A stretch of DNA of 64,000 nucleotides, taken from the NCBI RefSeq assembly GCF_036237275.1, contig NZ_CP108352.1, positions 6,324,001 to 6,388,000 on the forward strand, given 5' to 3'. The notes below the pieces were generated by a model. It did no database searches. It was not told the DNA's origin and saw nothing but the letters and a program-made list of their open reading frames with translations. Below are positions 1-10,225 of this stretch, in pieces. The DNA is from Streptomyces sp. NBC_01353. Its GTDB lineage: Bacteria > Actinomycetota > Actinomycetes > Streptomycetales > Streptomycetaceae. A program made the translations under genes and the position numbers. The first letter of the stretch is position 1; each line of letters begins with the position of its first letter.

Positions 1-1579
1 CGTCCCGGAGCGTGCTCGTCGCCTCGTCCACCGTCTCACCGGCCACGTCAGGGACGTCGATCGGGACACCCTTGCTCACGACCAGGGCCACGGCCGAGTC
101 CGGGCTGCGCTCCGTGCCGGGCTCGGGGTCGGAGCTGATCACGGCGCCCTGCGCGATGTCCTGGCTGAACGCTCGGGTGATCACACCCGGCGCCAGTCCC
201 TCCTTCGCCAGGAGCCGCTTGGCCTCCGCCAGCGGCTTCCCCTTGAGGTTCGGGACCTTCACGATCTGCGGGCCGCGGGAGATGGTGAGCGTGACCGTGC
301 CGTTGCCCCGGATCCGCGCGCCGGAGGCGGGGTCGGTGGCCATGACCGTGCCGCGCTCGTACACGTCGCTGAAGGCGCGCTTCGTCGTACCGACGTCGAG
401 CCCGGCGTCCCTGAGCCGCTTGGTGGCCTGCGCCTCGCTCTGGCCGAGGACGGCCGGGACGCGCGTGAACTGGCCGGAGTTGATGTACCAGACACCCGCG
501 CCGAGCCCGAGGGCGAGCAGGACGGCGGCCAGGACGAGCAGCGGGCCGCGGGGGCGGCGCGGAGCGCTCCGGGACTCCGGCCGGGGCTCGGGCGGCGGCA
601 TCGTCAGCCGGCTGGTGTGCTGCACCGGCTGCCCGGTCTCCGCGGGCAGGGTCCGGGGGATGACGCTGGTCCGGTCCTCGGCCCCTGTGGTGTCCTCCCG
701 GTGCGCCTGCGGCGGGACCGCGTCCAGCTGCTCGTCCCCGAGCGCCGAGCGGGCCTCCCGGGTCAGGGCCAGGAGCGCGACGGCGTCGTACGGACGGACG
801 TCGGGGTTGCGCGCGGTCGCGGCCGCCACCAGCTCGTCCAGTTCGAGGGCGAGACCGGGGACGACGGCGGACGGGGCCGGGACGTCGGTGTTCAGATGCT
901 GGTAGAGAACCTGCGCGGGGGTGTCCCCGGAGTGCGGCTTGCCGCCCGTCAGCATCTCGTACAGGACGACACCGCAGGCGTAGACGTCGGCGCGGGTGTC
1001 CGCCGTGCCGTGCTCGATCTGCTCGGGGGCGAGGTACGACACGGTGCCGAGGACGGAGCCGGTGGTGTTCGTGGCCGAGCCGACGGCCCGTACGAGACCG
1101 AAGTCGGCGACCTTCACCCGGCCGTCGTCCCCTATCAGGACGTTCTCCGGCTTCATGTCCCGGTGCACGAATCCGGCCCGGTGCGCGGCGCCCAGCGCGG
1201 CGAGGACCGGCTCCAGGATGTCGAGCGCCGCCCGGGGCTGGAGCGCCCCGCGCTCGCGCAGCACGTCGCGCAGGGTGCACCCGGCGACGTACTCCATGGC
1301 GAGATAGACGTACGCGCCGTCCGCTCCCTGGTCGAAGACTCCGACGACGTTCGGGTGCGAGAGCCGCGCCACGGACTTCGCCTCGCGGATGAACCGCTCC
1401 ACGAAGGTGGCGTCGGTGGCGAGGTCCGGGTGCATCACCTTGAGCGCGAGCACCCGGTCGAGTCGGGTGTCGACAGCCCGGTAGACCGTGGCCATCCCGC
1501 CGACGGCGATGCGCGCGTCGACGCGGTAGCGGTCGTCGAGCAGCTGCCCGACGAGGGGGTCATGAAGGGTCGTGTCCAC
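1..1579 (-). CDS. Ser/Thr protein kinase with PASTA repeats (3' end cut by window edge)
   Basis: A membrane-anchored Hanks-type kinase. Starting at the GTG, residues 15-270 carry the glycine loop, Lys47 in ALKVMH, the catalytic HRD (Asp141) in HRDMKPEN, and DFG at 159-161. A Pro/Arg-rich linker and one membrane span (about 344-366) follow. Outside lie two complete PASTA repeats, and a third runs off the left edge. PASTA kinases sense muropeptides or lipid II and phosphorylate cell-wall and division proteins, which fits the dcw cluster nearby. The start is supported by a TAAACT hexamer 7 nt upstream and no Shine-Dalgarno sequence, so the mRNA may be leaderless. An in-frame GTG 30 nt upstream is an alternative. 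In mycobacteria the kinase at this syntenic position is PknL, which lacks PASTA repeats, so the gene name is left open. Confidence 0.95.
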   Translation of the reverse strand, partial: MDTTLHDPLVGQLLDDRYRVDARIAVGGMATVYRAVDTRLDRVLALKVMHPDLATDATFVERFIREAKSVARLSHPNVVGVFDQGADGAYVYLAMEYVAGCTLRDVLRERGALQPRAALDILEPVLAALGAAHRAGFVHRDMKPENVLIGDDGRVKVADFGLVRAVGSATNTTGSVLGTVSYLAPEQIEHGTADTRADVYACGVVLYEMLTGGKPHSGDTPAQVLYQHLNTDVPAPSAVVPGLALELDELVAAATARNPDVRPYDAVALLALTREARSALGDEQLDAVPPQAHREDTTGAEDRTSVIPRTLPAETGQPVQHTSRLTMPPPEPRPESRSAPRRPRGPLLVLAAVLLALGLGAGVWYINSGQFTRVPAVLGQSEAQATKRLRDAGLDVGTTKRAFSDVYERGTVMATDPASGARIRGNGTVTLTISRGPQIVKVPNLKGKPLAEAKRLLAKEGLAPGVITRAFSQDIAQGAVISSDPEPGTERSPDSAVALVVSKGVPIDVPDVAGETVDEATSTLRD

Positions 1580-1586
1580 GGCCTTG

Positions 1587-1592
1587 AGTTTA
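1587..1592 (-). promoter_or_regulatory. -10 element of the kinase gene (leaderless)
   Basis: TAAACT lies 7 nt before the GTG start on the minus strand, and no Shine-Dalgarno sequence is present. Transcription would start at or next to the start codon. I see no convincing -35 element. Confidence 0.45.
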
Positions 1593-1668
1593 CGAGCCGG
1601 TGAGGACACCCCGTGCCCACCGGCCGCTACCGCAGCACACCTGTGACGCGGGCCCTGTTCACCGGCCC

Positions 1669-3835
<2,167 letters not shown>

Positions 3836-3848
3836 GGGCGTCCAGCCC

Positions 3849-3940
3849 CTCCCTTCGCCGGCATGACCCGGATCAGGTTCGTACGGTCGGAGGCCGGCCA
3901 GCCTCCCTCTCAGCCCGGTGCGTCCGGGCTCCCGCGAGTG
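3849..3940 (-). promoter_or_regulatory. TPP riboswitch (THI box) controlling thiOSG
   Basis: On the minus strand the leader has the conserved CTGAGAGGGAGG (3913-3902) and the downstream ACCTGATCCGGGTCATGCC core followed by GGCGAAGGGAG, the standard TPP-binding aptamer. The last bases of the aptamer run into the GGGAGGGG ribosome-binding site (3853-3846) of thiO. No intrinsic terminator follows. Ligand binding would therefore most simply hide the Shine-Dalgarno sequence and stop translation. Confidence 0.95.
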
Positions 3941-3956
3941 CTCTACGTTGACGGTC

Positions 3957-3986
3957 AGAGTAACCCCCGCGCCCGACGCCCAGTAA
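3957..3986 (-). promoter_or_regulatory. Probable promoter of thiOSG
   Basis: TACTCT (3962-3957) is placed about 16 nt before the riboswitch, with TTACTG 18 nt further upstream as a weak -35. The spacing would start the RNA just before the aptamer. The assignment is by inspection only. Confidence 0.4.
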
Positions 3987-3999
3987 GGGAGCCTCCACC

Positions 4000-4395
4000 G
4001 TGGCACGCCCTCCCGTCTCCCACCACCACCCTCAACCGAGGGGCTTCGCCCCGCCTTATCGATCTCTCGACGGACTCGTCCTCGCGCCCGTCGCCGACCA
4101 GGCCCCCGGTCAGGTCGGTACGCGCACCCGGTTCACGTACCACGAGGAGGACGGCCGGATCTGGGCCGAGTACGCGGGCGGGGACGTGGTCCGCGGGAAT
4201 CTCGTCGGCACGCGCGCGGGGGACCGGCTCGACTTCCGCTACGTCCAGCTGAAGCAGGACGGTTCCACCTCTTCCGGGCATTGCGTCTCGACCGTCGTGG
4301 ACCTGCCGGACGGGCGCGTTCGGCTGGAGGAGACCTGGGCATGGGAGTCCCAGGAGGGCTCCGGCACCAGCGTGGTCGAACAGCTACCTTCCTGA
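4000..4395 (+). CDS. Conserved hypothetical protein (131 aa)
   Basis: A small soluble protein of a family widespread in Streptomyces, sometimes labelled N-acetylglutamate synthase on weak grounds. The conserved part runs from about residue 24 (LDGLVLAPVADQAPGQVG) through TRFTYHEEDGRIWAEYAGG and DGRVRLEETWAWES, a beta-rich fold. GTG is preceded by AAGGGAG. The first 23 residues, including SHHHPQPRGFAPP, are encoded by a GC-rich hairpin repeat also found near 56.18 kb, so they may be a recent extension or the real start may lie further in. It diverges from thiO. No function is assigned. Confidence 0.75.
   Translation: MARPPVSHHHPQPRGFAPPYRSLDGLVLAPVADQAPGQVGTRTRFTYHEEDGRIWAEYAGGDVVRGNLVGTRAGDRLDFRYVQLKQDGSTSSGHCVSTVVDLPDGRVRLEETWAWESQEGSGTSVVEQLPS
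4037..4054 (+). repeat. Hairpin repeat, copy 1
   Basis: CGAGGGGCTTCGCCCCGC, identical over 18 nt to 56180-56197. Both copies are preceded by a C-rich stretch with CCTCA. It folds as GGGGC-TTC-GCCCC, and an upstream CCCTC could pair with GAGGG instead. This copy sits inside the 5' coding part of the gene at 4000. Confidence 0.7.
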
Positions 4396-4417
4396 CGGTC
4401 CGTCAGATGCGTAAGGT
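4393..4417 (+). promoter_or_regulatory. Palindrome and -10 upstream of the oxidoreductase
   Basis: TGACGGTCCGTCA (4393-4405), a 6-bp inverted repeat around one base, overlaps the stop codon of the preceding gene. TAAGGT (4412-4417) lies 6 nt before the GTG start, and no Shine-Dalgarno sequence is present. This fits a leaderless transcript with a possible operator in the -20 to -35 region. Confidence 0.4.
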
Positions 4418-4423
4418 GATCGG

Positions 4424-5638
4424 GTGAGCGAGCAGAAGCAGGCACAGCAGCGGGTCGTGATCGTGGGGGCCGGCATGGCGGGGGTGCAGACCGCCGTCGC
4501 CCTGCGCGAACAGGGCTTCACCGGCCAGGTCACCCTCATCGGCGCCGAGCCGCACCAGCCCTACGACCGGCCGCCCCTCTCCAAGGCCGTCCTCCTCGGC
4601 AAGGCCGAGGACTCCGCCTTCGACGTCGACTTCGAGGCCCTTGCCATCGAACTGCGCCTCGGCCTCGACGTCACCGGGCTGCGCGCCGAGGACCACGAGG
4701 TCGACACCGAGGCCGGACCCGTCCCGTACGACGTCCTGGTCGTCGCCACAGGTGCCGAGCCGGTCACCCTGCCCGGCACCGAGGGCGTCCCCGGAGTCCA
4801 TCTGCTGCGCACCCTCGACGATGCCGCCCGCCTCAAGCCGGTCCTGGAGCGGCGCCACGACATCGTGGTGGTCGGCGCCGGCTGGATCGGGGCCGAGTTC
4901 GCCACCGCCGCGCGCGAGGCGGGGTGCGCCGTCATCGTCGTGGAGGCCGCCGACCGACCGCTCGCCGGCGCGCTCCCCGCCGAGGTCACCGCCCCGATGG
5001 CGCAGTGGTACGAGGAGAGCGGCGCCGAACTCCTCACCCACGCGCGCGTGGCCGCCGTCGAACCCGGCACGGTCGTCCTGACCGACGGCCGCCGGCTGCC
5101 CGCCGAGGCGGTCGTCGTCGGCATCGGCGCCCGGCCCGCCACCGGCTGGCTCGCGGACTCCGGCATCGCCCTCGACCCGGACGGCTCCGTCACCGCCGAC
5201 GAGCGGCTGCACACCTCCCTGCCCGACGTGTACGCCGTCGGCGACTGCGCCTCCTTCCCCTCCGCCCGCTACGGTCGCCGCCTCCTGGTCCACCACTGGG
5301 ACAACGCGCTCCAGGGCCCGCGCACCGTCGCGGCCGACATCATCGGCGAGGCCCCCAGGCCGTACGACCCGGTGCCCTACTTCTGGTCCGAACAGTTCGG
5401 CCGCTTCGTGCAGTACGCCGGGCACCACGGAGGCGACACCGAGCTGGTGAGGCGTGGCGACCCGGCCGGCCCCTCCTGGTCGGCGCTCTGGCTGCGCGAC
5501 GGCACGCTCGTCGCCCTGCTCGCCGTCGGACGCCCCCGCGACCTGGCCCAGGGCCGCAAGCTGATCGAGTCCGGCACCCGGATCGACCCCGAGCGGGCCG
5601 CCGACCCGTCCGTCCCCCTGAAGGCCGCAGTCCGGTAG
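4424..5638 (+). CDS. NAD(P)/FAD-dependent oxidoreductase (ferredoxin reductase type)
   Basis: A 404-residue flavoprotein of the pyridine-nucleotide-disulfide class without a redox disulfide, as in ferredoxin, rhodocoxin or putidaredoxin reductases. An FAD-binding GAGMAGVQTA is near residue 13, with YDRPPLSK after it, the usual PPLSK of this group. The NAD(P) site VVVGAGWIGAEFA is at about 147. VYAVGDCASFP near 268 is the second FAD motif, and a C-terminal reductase domain with PYFWSEQFG closes the protein. It would pass electrons from NAD(P)H to an iron-sulfur partner, but none is encoded next to it. The GTG start has a -10-like TAAGGT 6 nt upstream. Confidence 0.92.
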   Translation: MSEQKQAQQRVVIVGAGMAGVQTAVALREQGFTGQVTLIGAEPHQPYDRPPLSKAVLLGKAEDSAFDVDFEALAIELRLGLDVTGLRAEDHEVDTEAGPVPYDVLVVATGAEPVTLPGTEGVPGVHLLRTLDDAARLKPVLERRHDIVVVGAGWIGAEFATAAREAGCAVIVVEAADRPLAGALPAEVTAPMAQWYEESGAELLTHARVAAVEPGTVVLTDGRRLPAEAVVVGIGARPATGWLADSGIALDPDGSVTADERLHTSLPDVYAVGDCASFPSARYGRRLLVHHWDNALQGPRTVAADIIGEAPRPYDPVPYFWSEQFGRFVQYAGHHGGDTELVRRGDPAGPSWSALWLRDGTLVALLAVGRPRDLAQGRKLIESGTRIDPERAADPSVPLKAAVR

Positions 5639-5682
5639 GCCTCGACTACCGGCTGTCAGTCCGGGATGGCAGGCTTGTCCAC

Positions 5683-6048
5683 GTGACCGAGATTGACGCA
5701 AGAACCGATGCTCTCGTCCCCGCCTGGCTCTACCTCCCCGACATCGCGGAAATGCTCGATGTCGAGGTGACGCGCGTGCGTCAGCTGGTCAAGGAGGGCC
5801 AGCTCATCGCCGTACGCCGCGGTGAGAACAATGCGCTTCAGGTGCCCGCCGCCTTCATCGACGGCGACAAAGTGGTCAAGGGCCTCTCCGGAACCCTGAC
5901 CCTCCTGAAGGACGACGGCTTCACCGACGAAGAGATGCTGGAGTGGCTCTTCACTCCCGACCCGAGCCTGCCGGGCACGCCCGCGCAGGCCCTCAGCGAG
6001 AATCGTGGCACGGAGGTGAAGCGCCGCGCCCAGGCGCTCGCCGTCTGA
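5683..6048 (+). CDS. Rv2175c-family DNA-binding protein
   Basis: A 121-residue winged-helix protein. The N-terminal half has the helix-turn-helix DIAEMLDVEVTRVRQLVKEG, followed by QLIAVRRGENN and the family C terminus LLKDDGFTDEEMLEWLFTPDPSL and VKRRAQALAV. In M. tuberculosis, Rv2175c is a DNA-binding substrate of kinase PknL, phosphorylated on an N-terminal Thr that releases DNA. Here Thr2 and Thr8 lie in the same short N-terminal arm, and a PASTA kinase is encoded about 4 kb away. The GTG at 5683 begins VTEIDARTD. No Shine-Dalgarno is visible, so this start is the least certain part. A perfect hairpin terminator follows. Confidence 0.9.
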   Translation: MTEIDARTDALVPAWLYLPDIAEMLDVEVTRVRQLVKEGQLIAVRRGENNALQVPAAFIDGDKVVKGLSGTLTLLKDDGFTDEEMLEWLFTPDPSLPGTPAQALSENRGTEVKRRAQALAV

Positions 6049-6072
6049 CGTACCGAAGACACCACAGCGATT

Positions 6073-6102
6073 CCGTGGGGCCGGGCCCGCCCGGCCCCAC
6101 GG
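6073..6102 (+). terminator. Hairpin terminator after the Rv2175c-like gene
   Basis: CCGTGGGGCCGGGC and its exact complement are separated by two bases (14-bp stem), with no U tract, as is common in Streptomyces. It lies between the Rv2175c-like stop and thiE. Confidence 0.75.
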
Positions 6103-6132
6103 GATCACCGCACCCAACGGGGGGAAGCACCC

Positions 6133-6783
6133 ATGTCCACGCCTCGCGAGCAGCTCGCCGACGCCCGGCTCTACCTGTGCACGGACGCCCGCAGGCGCCA
6201 GGGAGACCTGCCCGCCTTCCTCGACGCCGTGCTCTCCTCCGGCGTGGACATCGTGCAGCTCCGTGACAAGGGCATGGAGGCCGGCGAGGAGCTGGAGCAC
6301 CTCGCCGCGTTCGCCGACGCCTGCCGCCGCCATGGCAAGCTGCTCGCCGTGAACGACCGGGCCGATGTCGCCCACGCCATCGGTTCCGACGTGCTGCACC
6401 TGGGCCAGGGCGACCTGCCCGTGCCCGCCGCCCGCGCGATCCTCGGCGAGGACATCCTGATCGGCCGTTCCTGCCACGGCGAGTCCGAGGTGGACGCGGC
6501 CGTCGCCGAGCCCGGCGTGGACTACTTCTGCACCGGCCCCTGCTGGCCCACCCCGACCAAGCCCGGGCGGTACGCACCCGGCCTCGGCCTGGTGCGGTAC
6601 GCGGCCGCCCTGGAGCAGGACCGGCCCTGGTTCGCCATCGGCGGGATCGACGAGACCACCCTCGACGAGGTCCTGGACGCGGGCGCCCGCCGGATCGTGG
6701 TCGTCCGGGCGATCACCGAGGCCGACGACCCGGCCGCGGCGACGGCCCGCCTGGCCAAGCGCGTCCGCGAGCGCTCGGCGTGA
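6133..6783 (+). CDS. thiE: Thiamine-phosphate synthase ThiE
   Basis: Joins hydroxymethylpyrimidine diphosphate and thiazole phosphate to give thiamine phosphate. The 216-residue TIM barrel has [18 protein letters not shown] (pyrophosphate loop), [20 protein letters not shown] and [16 protein letters not shown], and ends FAIGGIDE and [16 protein letters not shown] precedes the ATG. It is not behind the TPP riboswitch and is transcribed away from thiOSG, separated by two genes. thiC, thiD and thiL are not in the window. Confidence 0.96.
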   Translation: MSTPREQLADARLYLCTDARRRQGDLPAFLDAVLSSGVDIVQLRDKGMEAGEELEHLAAFADACRRHGKLLAVNDRADVAHAIGSDVLHLGQGDLPVPAARAILGEDILIGRSCHGESEVDAAVAEPGVDYFCTGPCWPTPTKPGRYAPGLGLVRYAAALEQDRPWFAIGGIDETTLDEVLDAGARRIVVVRAITEADDPAAATARLAKRVRERSA

Positions 6784-6848
6784 TCTCCGTGCCGTAGGCG
6801 GCCGTCCGTGACCTTTTCGGCGCAATGTCCGAAGGTTCGATCCACCCC

Positions 6849-6888
6849 TTGGACGTTGTCCAAAAACGTGTCCATTCCTCGGACGCGG
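6849..6888. promoter_or_regulatory. Candidate operator upstream of metF
   Basis: TTGGAC-GTT-GTCCAA (6849-6863) is a perfect inverted repeat. Next to it CGTGTCC and GGACGCG (6868-6888) form a second, 6-of-7 inverted repeat around seven bases sharing the GTCC/GGAC half-site. They lie 50-76 bp before the predicted metF transcription start. The regulator is unknown. Confidence 0.45.
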
Positions 6889-6912
6889 CTTCGCCCGCCG
6901 TGTGACCCCGTC

Positions 6913-6918
6913 TAACCT
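6913..6918 (+). promoter_or_regulatory. -10 element of metF (leaderless)
   Basis: TAACCT sits 6 nt before the metF ATG, and there is no Shine-Dalgarno sequence in between. This predicts that the mRNA starts at the start codon. Confidence 0.5.
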
Positions 6919-6924
6919 GCCGGT

Positions 6925-7842
6925 ATGGCCCTTGGTACCGCTTCCACCCGCACGGACCGTGCCCGCACGGTCCGCGAGATCCTCGCTGCCGGCAAGCCGT
7001 CGTACTCCTTCGAGTTCTACGCGCCCCGGACGGAGAAGGGTGAGCGGAGCCTGTGGAACGCCCTGCGCAGAGTGGAGGCGGTCGGGCCGAGCTTCGTCTC
7101 GGTGACCTATGGCGCCGGCGGCTCGACCCGCGGCGGGACGGTCAAGGCCACCCAGAAGATCGCCGGCGACACCACGCTGACCCCGGTGGCCCACCTCACC
7201 GCGGTCGACCACTCCATCGCCGAGCTGCGCAACGTTCTCGGCCAGTACGCGGACGCCGGCATCCGGAACATGCTGGCCCTGCGCGGCGACCCGCCGGGCG
7301 ACCCGCTGGGGGAGTGGATCGAGCACCCCGAGGGTGTGCGGTACGCCGCCGACCTGGTCCGGCTGATCAAGGAGTCCGGCGACTTCTGCGTGGGTGTCGC
7401 CGCCTTCCCCGAGATGCACCCCCGCTCACTCGACTGGGACACGGACATCCGTCACTTCGTGGACAAGTGCCGGGCGGGCGCCGACTATGCGATCACGCAG
7501 ATGTTCTTCGATCCGGAGAACTACCTCCGGATGCGCGACAGCGTGGCGAAGGCCGGCTGTGAGACGCCGATCATCCCCGAAGTCATGCCCGTTGTGAACG
7601 TGAAGACCCTCGACCGGCTGCCCCAGCTGAGCAACGCGCACTTCCCGGCCGATGTGAAAGAACGCATCCTCGCCGTCAAGGACGACGCGGCCGCTGTACG
7701 CTCCATTGGCATCGAGTTCGCGACGGAGTTCTGCGCACGTCTGCTCTCCGAGGGTGTCCCCGGACTGCACTTCATCACGCTGAACAACTCCACCGCGACG
7801 CTGGAGATCTACGAGAATCTCGGACTGCACGTGCAGTCGTGA
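6925..7842 (+). CDS. metF: Methylenetetrahydrofolate reductase MetF
   Basis: Reduces 5,10-methylene-THF to 5-methyl-THF for methionine synthesis, using FAD. At 305 residues it is the size of bacterial MetF. Motifs are [15 protein letters not shown] (catalytic Glu region), [33 protein letters not shown] and the C-terminal [20 protein letters not shown]. It has no Shine-Dalgarno sequence and a -10-like hexamer directly upstream. Two inverted repeats upstream may be an operator. The gene also neighbours the Rv2175c/PknL locus in mycobacteria. Confidence 0.96.
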   Translation: MALGTASTRTDRARTVREILAAGKPSYSFEFYAPRTEKGERSLWNALRRVEAVGPSFVSVTYGAGGSTRGGTVKATQKIAGDTTLTPVAHLTAVDHSIAELRNVLGQYADAGIRNMLALRGDPPGDPLGEWIEHPEGVRYAADLVRLIKESGDFCVGVAAFPEMHPRSLDWDTDIRHFVDKCRAGADYAITQMFFDPENYLRMRDSVAKAGCETPIIPEVMPVVNVKTLDRLPQLSNAHFPADVKERILAVKDDAAAVRSIGIEFATEFCARLLSEGVPGLHFITLNNSTATLEIYENLGLHVQS

Positions 7843-7893
7843 CCGGCGTACCCGCCCCAGACCCGCGGCGGTGGCCGTAGGAGAGGGGCGGGC

Positions 7894-8709
7894 ATGGGGT
7901 GGACGGTCCTCTACATCGCGTTCGGCGTTGTCGCGTTGTGGCTGCTGGGTGAGGTGCTCCTGCAGTACAAGGCGCGCCTGCGCTGGCGGGTGCTCGCCTT
8001 CTGCGGCTTCCTCGGCGTCGTCCTGGGCGTCCTGATGCCCTCGGTCGCGGTGATCATCGCGGGGGCGATCGCCTTCGCCGTCGGCCAGACCTATGTGACC
8101 CTGTCCTTCCGCCGCGGCTTCTCCACCGGCTGGGCCATCGGCGGGAGCCCGGGCGAGAGCCGTCGCCGCAGGTCGTCCGCACCGGCCGAGACGGGCCCCA
8201 CCCTGGAGGTCAGCGAGCTCGCCTACGAGCACGCGGAGCCTTCGGCCGCCGAGACCACCGCGGTCTACGAGCCCCAGCCGATGCCGGACGACACCGGCCA
8301 GTACGGCATCTACGACACCTCGTACGGCCACGGTCACGACCACGCCCAGGCCCAGCCGCAGGAACAGCCCGCCTACACCGCCGGATACGACGGCTACACC
8401 CCCGGGTACGAACAGCCCGCGTACCAGCCCGCCTACGAGCAGCCGGCCTACGACTACGGCAGCGGCCAGCAGCAGTACGCCGCCTACTCCGACCCGTACA
8501 TCGGCCCGGGGACGGACGGCCAGCAGTACGCCTCGTACGACTACGGCACCGGCCAGCAGCAGTACGCCGACCCCTACGCACCCTCGTACGGCTACGACAC
8601 CCCGCCCGGCGGCGTATGGGTGCCCACGCAGCGCGACAACGAGCAGCCCGCCCCGCAGCAGGGGCAGGAGCACTACGGCTACGGCAACGACCAGCAGTAC
8701 CGATACTGA
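7894..8709 (+). CDS. Membrane protein with Tyr/Gln/Pro-rich cytoplasmic tail
   Basis: The first 75 or so residues hold two or three membrane spans (about 3-24, 33-50 and 51-70). The remaining roughly 190 residues are hydrophilic and of low complexity: from about residue 125 the tail repeats short Tyr-containing units such as YEQPAY, GYTPGYEQPAYQPAYEQ, QQQYA and DYGTGQQQYA. It has no charged clusters and looks disordered. AGGAGAGG precedes the ATG. It may share a transcript with metF, 51 nt upstream. Similar proteins are common in Streptomyces, but no function is known to me. Confidence 0.85.
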   Translation: MGWTVLYIAFGVVALWLLGEVLLQYKARLRWRVLAFCGFLGVVLGVLMPSVAVIIAGAIAFAVGQTYVTLSFRRGFSTGWAIGGSPGESRRRRSSAPAETGPTLEVSELAYEHAEPSAAETTAVYEPQPMPDDTGQYGIYDTSYGHGHDHAQAQPQEQPAYTAGYDGYTPGYEQPAYQPAYEQPAYDYGSGQQQYAAYSDPYIGPGTDGQQYASYDYGTGQQQYADPYAPSYGYDTPPGGVWVPTQRDNEQPAPQQGQEHYGYGNDQQYRY

Positions 8710-8724
8710 CCGCTCCTGACGCGC

Positions 8725-10158
8725 CTACCGCGAACCGCGGAAGTCCGCGCCCTCCACGATCAGCCCGGCGACGAGCGCGCCCGACATCCCGGCGTGGGCG
8801 AGCCCGCCGCCGGGGTGGGACCAGCCGCCGACGAAGTAGAGCCCGGGGAGCGGGGAGCGGTTGGCGGCGGGCAGGTACCGGCCGCGGCCGCCCCCGAGCG
8901 CCGGTCCTGGCACCTCCTGGGAGCCTGTCTCCCGCAGGGTGTCGTCCGGCGTACGGACCTCCTGCCAGAGCACCCGCTCGCGGAGCCCGGGGACGGCCGA
9001 CTCCGTCGCCGCCACCATCTCCCGCGCGATGTCCGCCCAGTCGTCCTCCGGGTTCAGGCCCACCGCCGACGTGACGGTGACCGACTCGTGGTCGCCGTCG
9101 GGGCGCAGTGCCGGATCGTCGGCCCGGAGCACGGTCACCGGGGGACGGTCCCCGCTCGCGTGTACGACCGTGCGGTGAGCGGCGCCGGCCTCCCGGGCTC
9201 CGCGCAGCGCCAGACAGACCGTCACCCGGCCCGTGAGGGCCGCCTGGTGCCCCGGCCAGTCGTCCTGGCGCTCCGAGGTCACGACCTGCTCCCGGTGGAG
9301 CGCGGGGACGGGTGCGCCCGCGACGACATGGTCCGCCTCGACGAACTCTCCGCCCACCAGCTGGATCCCGACCGCCCGGCCGTCCTTCTCCACCACCTCG
9401 TCGACGGCGGTGTCGAACACGAACTCCACCCGCCGCTTCCGGCACCGCTCGTACACCGCGTCCGCGAGCGCCCGGATGCCGCCGCTCACGTACCAGGTGC
9501 CGAAGGTCTGCTCCATGTACGGCAGGACGGCGGCCGCGGCCGGGGCGGTGGCCGGGTCGAAGCCGTGGCTCCAGGCGTACGAGTCGAGGAGCGCGGCGAG
9601 CCGTGGATCGCGCAGCTCGCGGGCACCGATCTGCGCGAGCGTGGTCGTCGGGCGGCGCAGGAGCCCCGCCTTCAGGGCGGGGTAGGGCTCGCGGCCCAGG
9701 GCCGAGGCGTCCGCGGGCTGCGGCTCCTCCAGAAGCGGGCGACGGGTGCGGTCCCAGGCCTCGCGGGCCCGTACCAGGAACTCGCCCCAGCGCTCACCCG
9801 CGCCCGCGCCGAGTGCCGCGTCCAGCGCGGAGAGCGTGCCCGCGCGCGAGGCGTTCGGCAGGTCCACGCGGGTGCCGTCGGCGAAGACATGACGGCTCGC
9901 CGGGTCGACCTGCGCCAGCTCGACGCACTCCTCCAGCGGCTCCTTGCCGGTCTTGACGAACAGATCGCGGTAGACCGCGGGCAGATGCAGCAGTCCCGGG
10001 CCGGTGTCGAAACCGAACCCGTCCCGCTCGAAGCGGCGCACCGCACCGCCGTACGTCCCGCCGCGCTCGTACACCGTCACCCGGTGGCCCGCCACGGCCA
10101 GCCTGGCGGCCGCCGCCATGGCGCCGAGCCCCGCGCCGATCACCACAATCCGTGCCAT
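8725..10158 (-). CDS. CrtI-like phytoene desaturase family oxidoreductase
   Basis: A 477-residue FAD oxidoreductase of the carotenoid isomerase/desaturase superfamily. The N terminus is the FAD-binding MARIVVIGAGLGAMAAAARL with VTVYERGGTYGG, and DGFGFDTGPGLLHLP follows. The C terminus has GLYFVGGWSHPGGGLAHAGMSG, the second FAD contact. No carotenoid genes (crtB, crtE, crtY) are nearby, so the substrate is unknown. The ATG was chosen because it starts the Rossmann strand directly. TAAAGT lies 7 nt upstream and no Shine-Dalgarno is seen, so it may be leaderless. A GTG 30 nt upstream is an alternative. It converges with the preceding gene across 15 nt. Confidence 0.9.
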   Translation of the reverse strand: MARIVVIGAGLGAMAAAARLAVAGHRVTVYERGGTYGGAVRRFERDGFGFDTGPGLLHLPAVYRDLFVKTGKEPLEECVELAQVDPASRHVFADGTRVDLPNASRAGTLSALDAALGAGAGERWGEFLVRAREAWDRTRRPLLEEPQPADASALGREPYPALKAGLLRRPTTTLAQIGARELRDPRLAALLDSYAWSHGFDPATAPAAAAVLPYMEQTFGTWYVSGGIRALADAVYERCRKRRVEFVFDTAVDEVVEKDGRAVGIQLVGGEFVEADHVVAGAPVPALHREQVVTSERQDDWPGHQAALTGRVTVCLALRGAREAGAAHRTVVHASGDRPPVTVLRADDPALRPDGDHESVTVTSAVGLNPEDDWADIAREMVAATESAVPGLRERVLWQEVRTPDDTLRETGSQEVPGPALGGGRGRYLPAANRSPLPGLYFVGGWSHPGGGLAHAGMSGALVAGLIVEGADFRGSR

Positions 10159-10225
10159 GTCAGCGACTTTATCCGGCCCCTCGGACACTGCCGAAGGCCA
10201 GGTGCGGCCTGCTGGGCAGGCGTGG

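Noticed and set aside
48-1280. A minus-strand open frame in another frame within the kinase gene
   Set aside because: Arg/Pro/Gly-rich translation with no recognisable domain. The true kinase frame is open to the window edge and has all catalytic motifs.
9312-9956. A plus-strand open frame opposite the CrtI-like gene
   Set aside because: Composition almost entirely Arg, Pro, Ala and Ser, and no ribosome-binding site.
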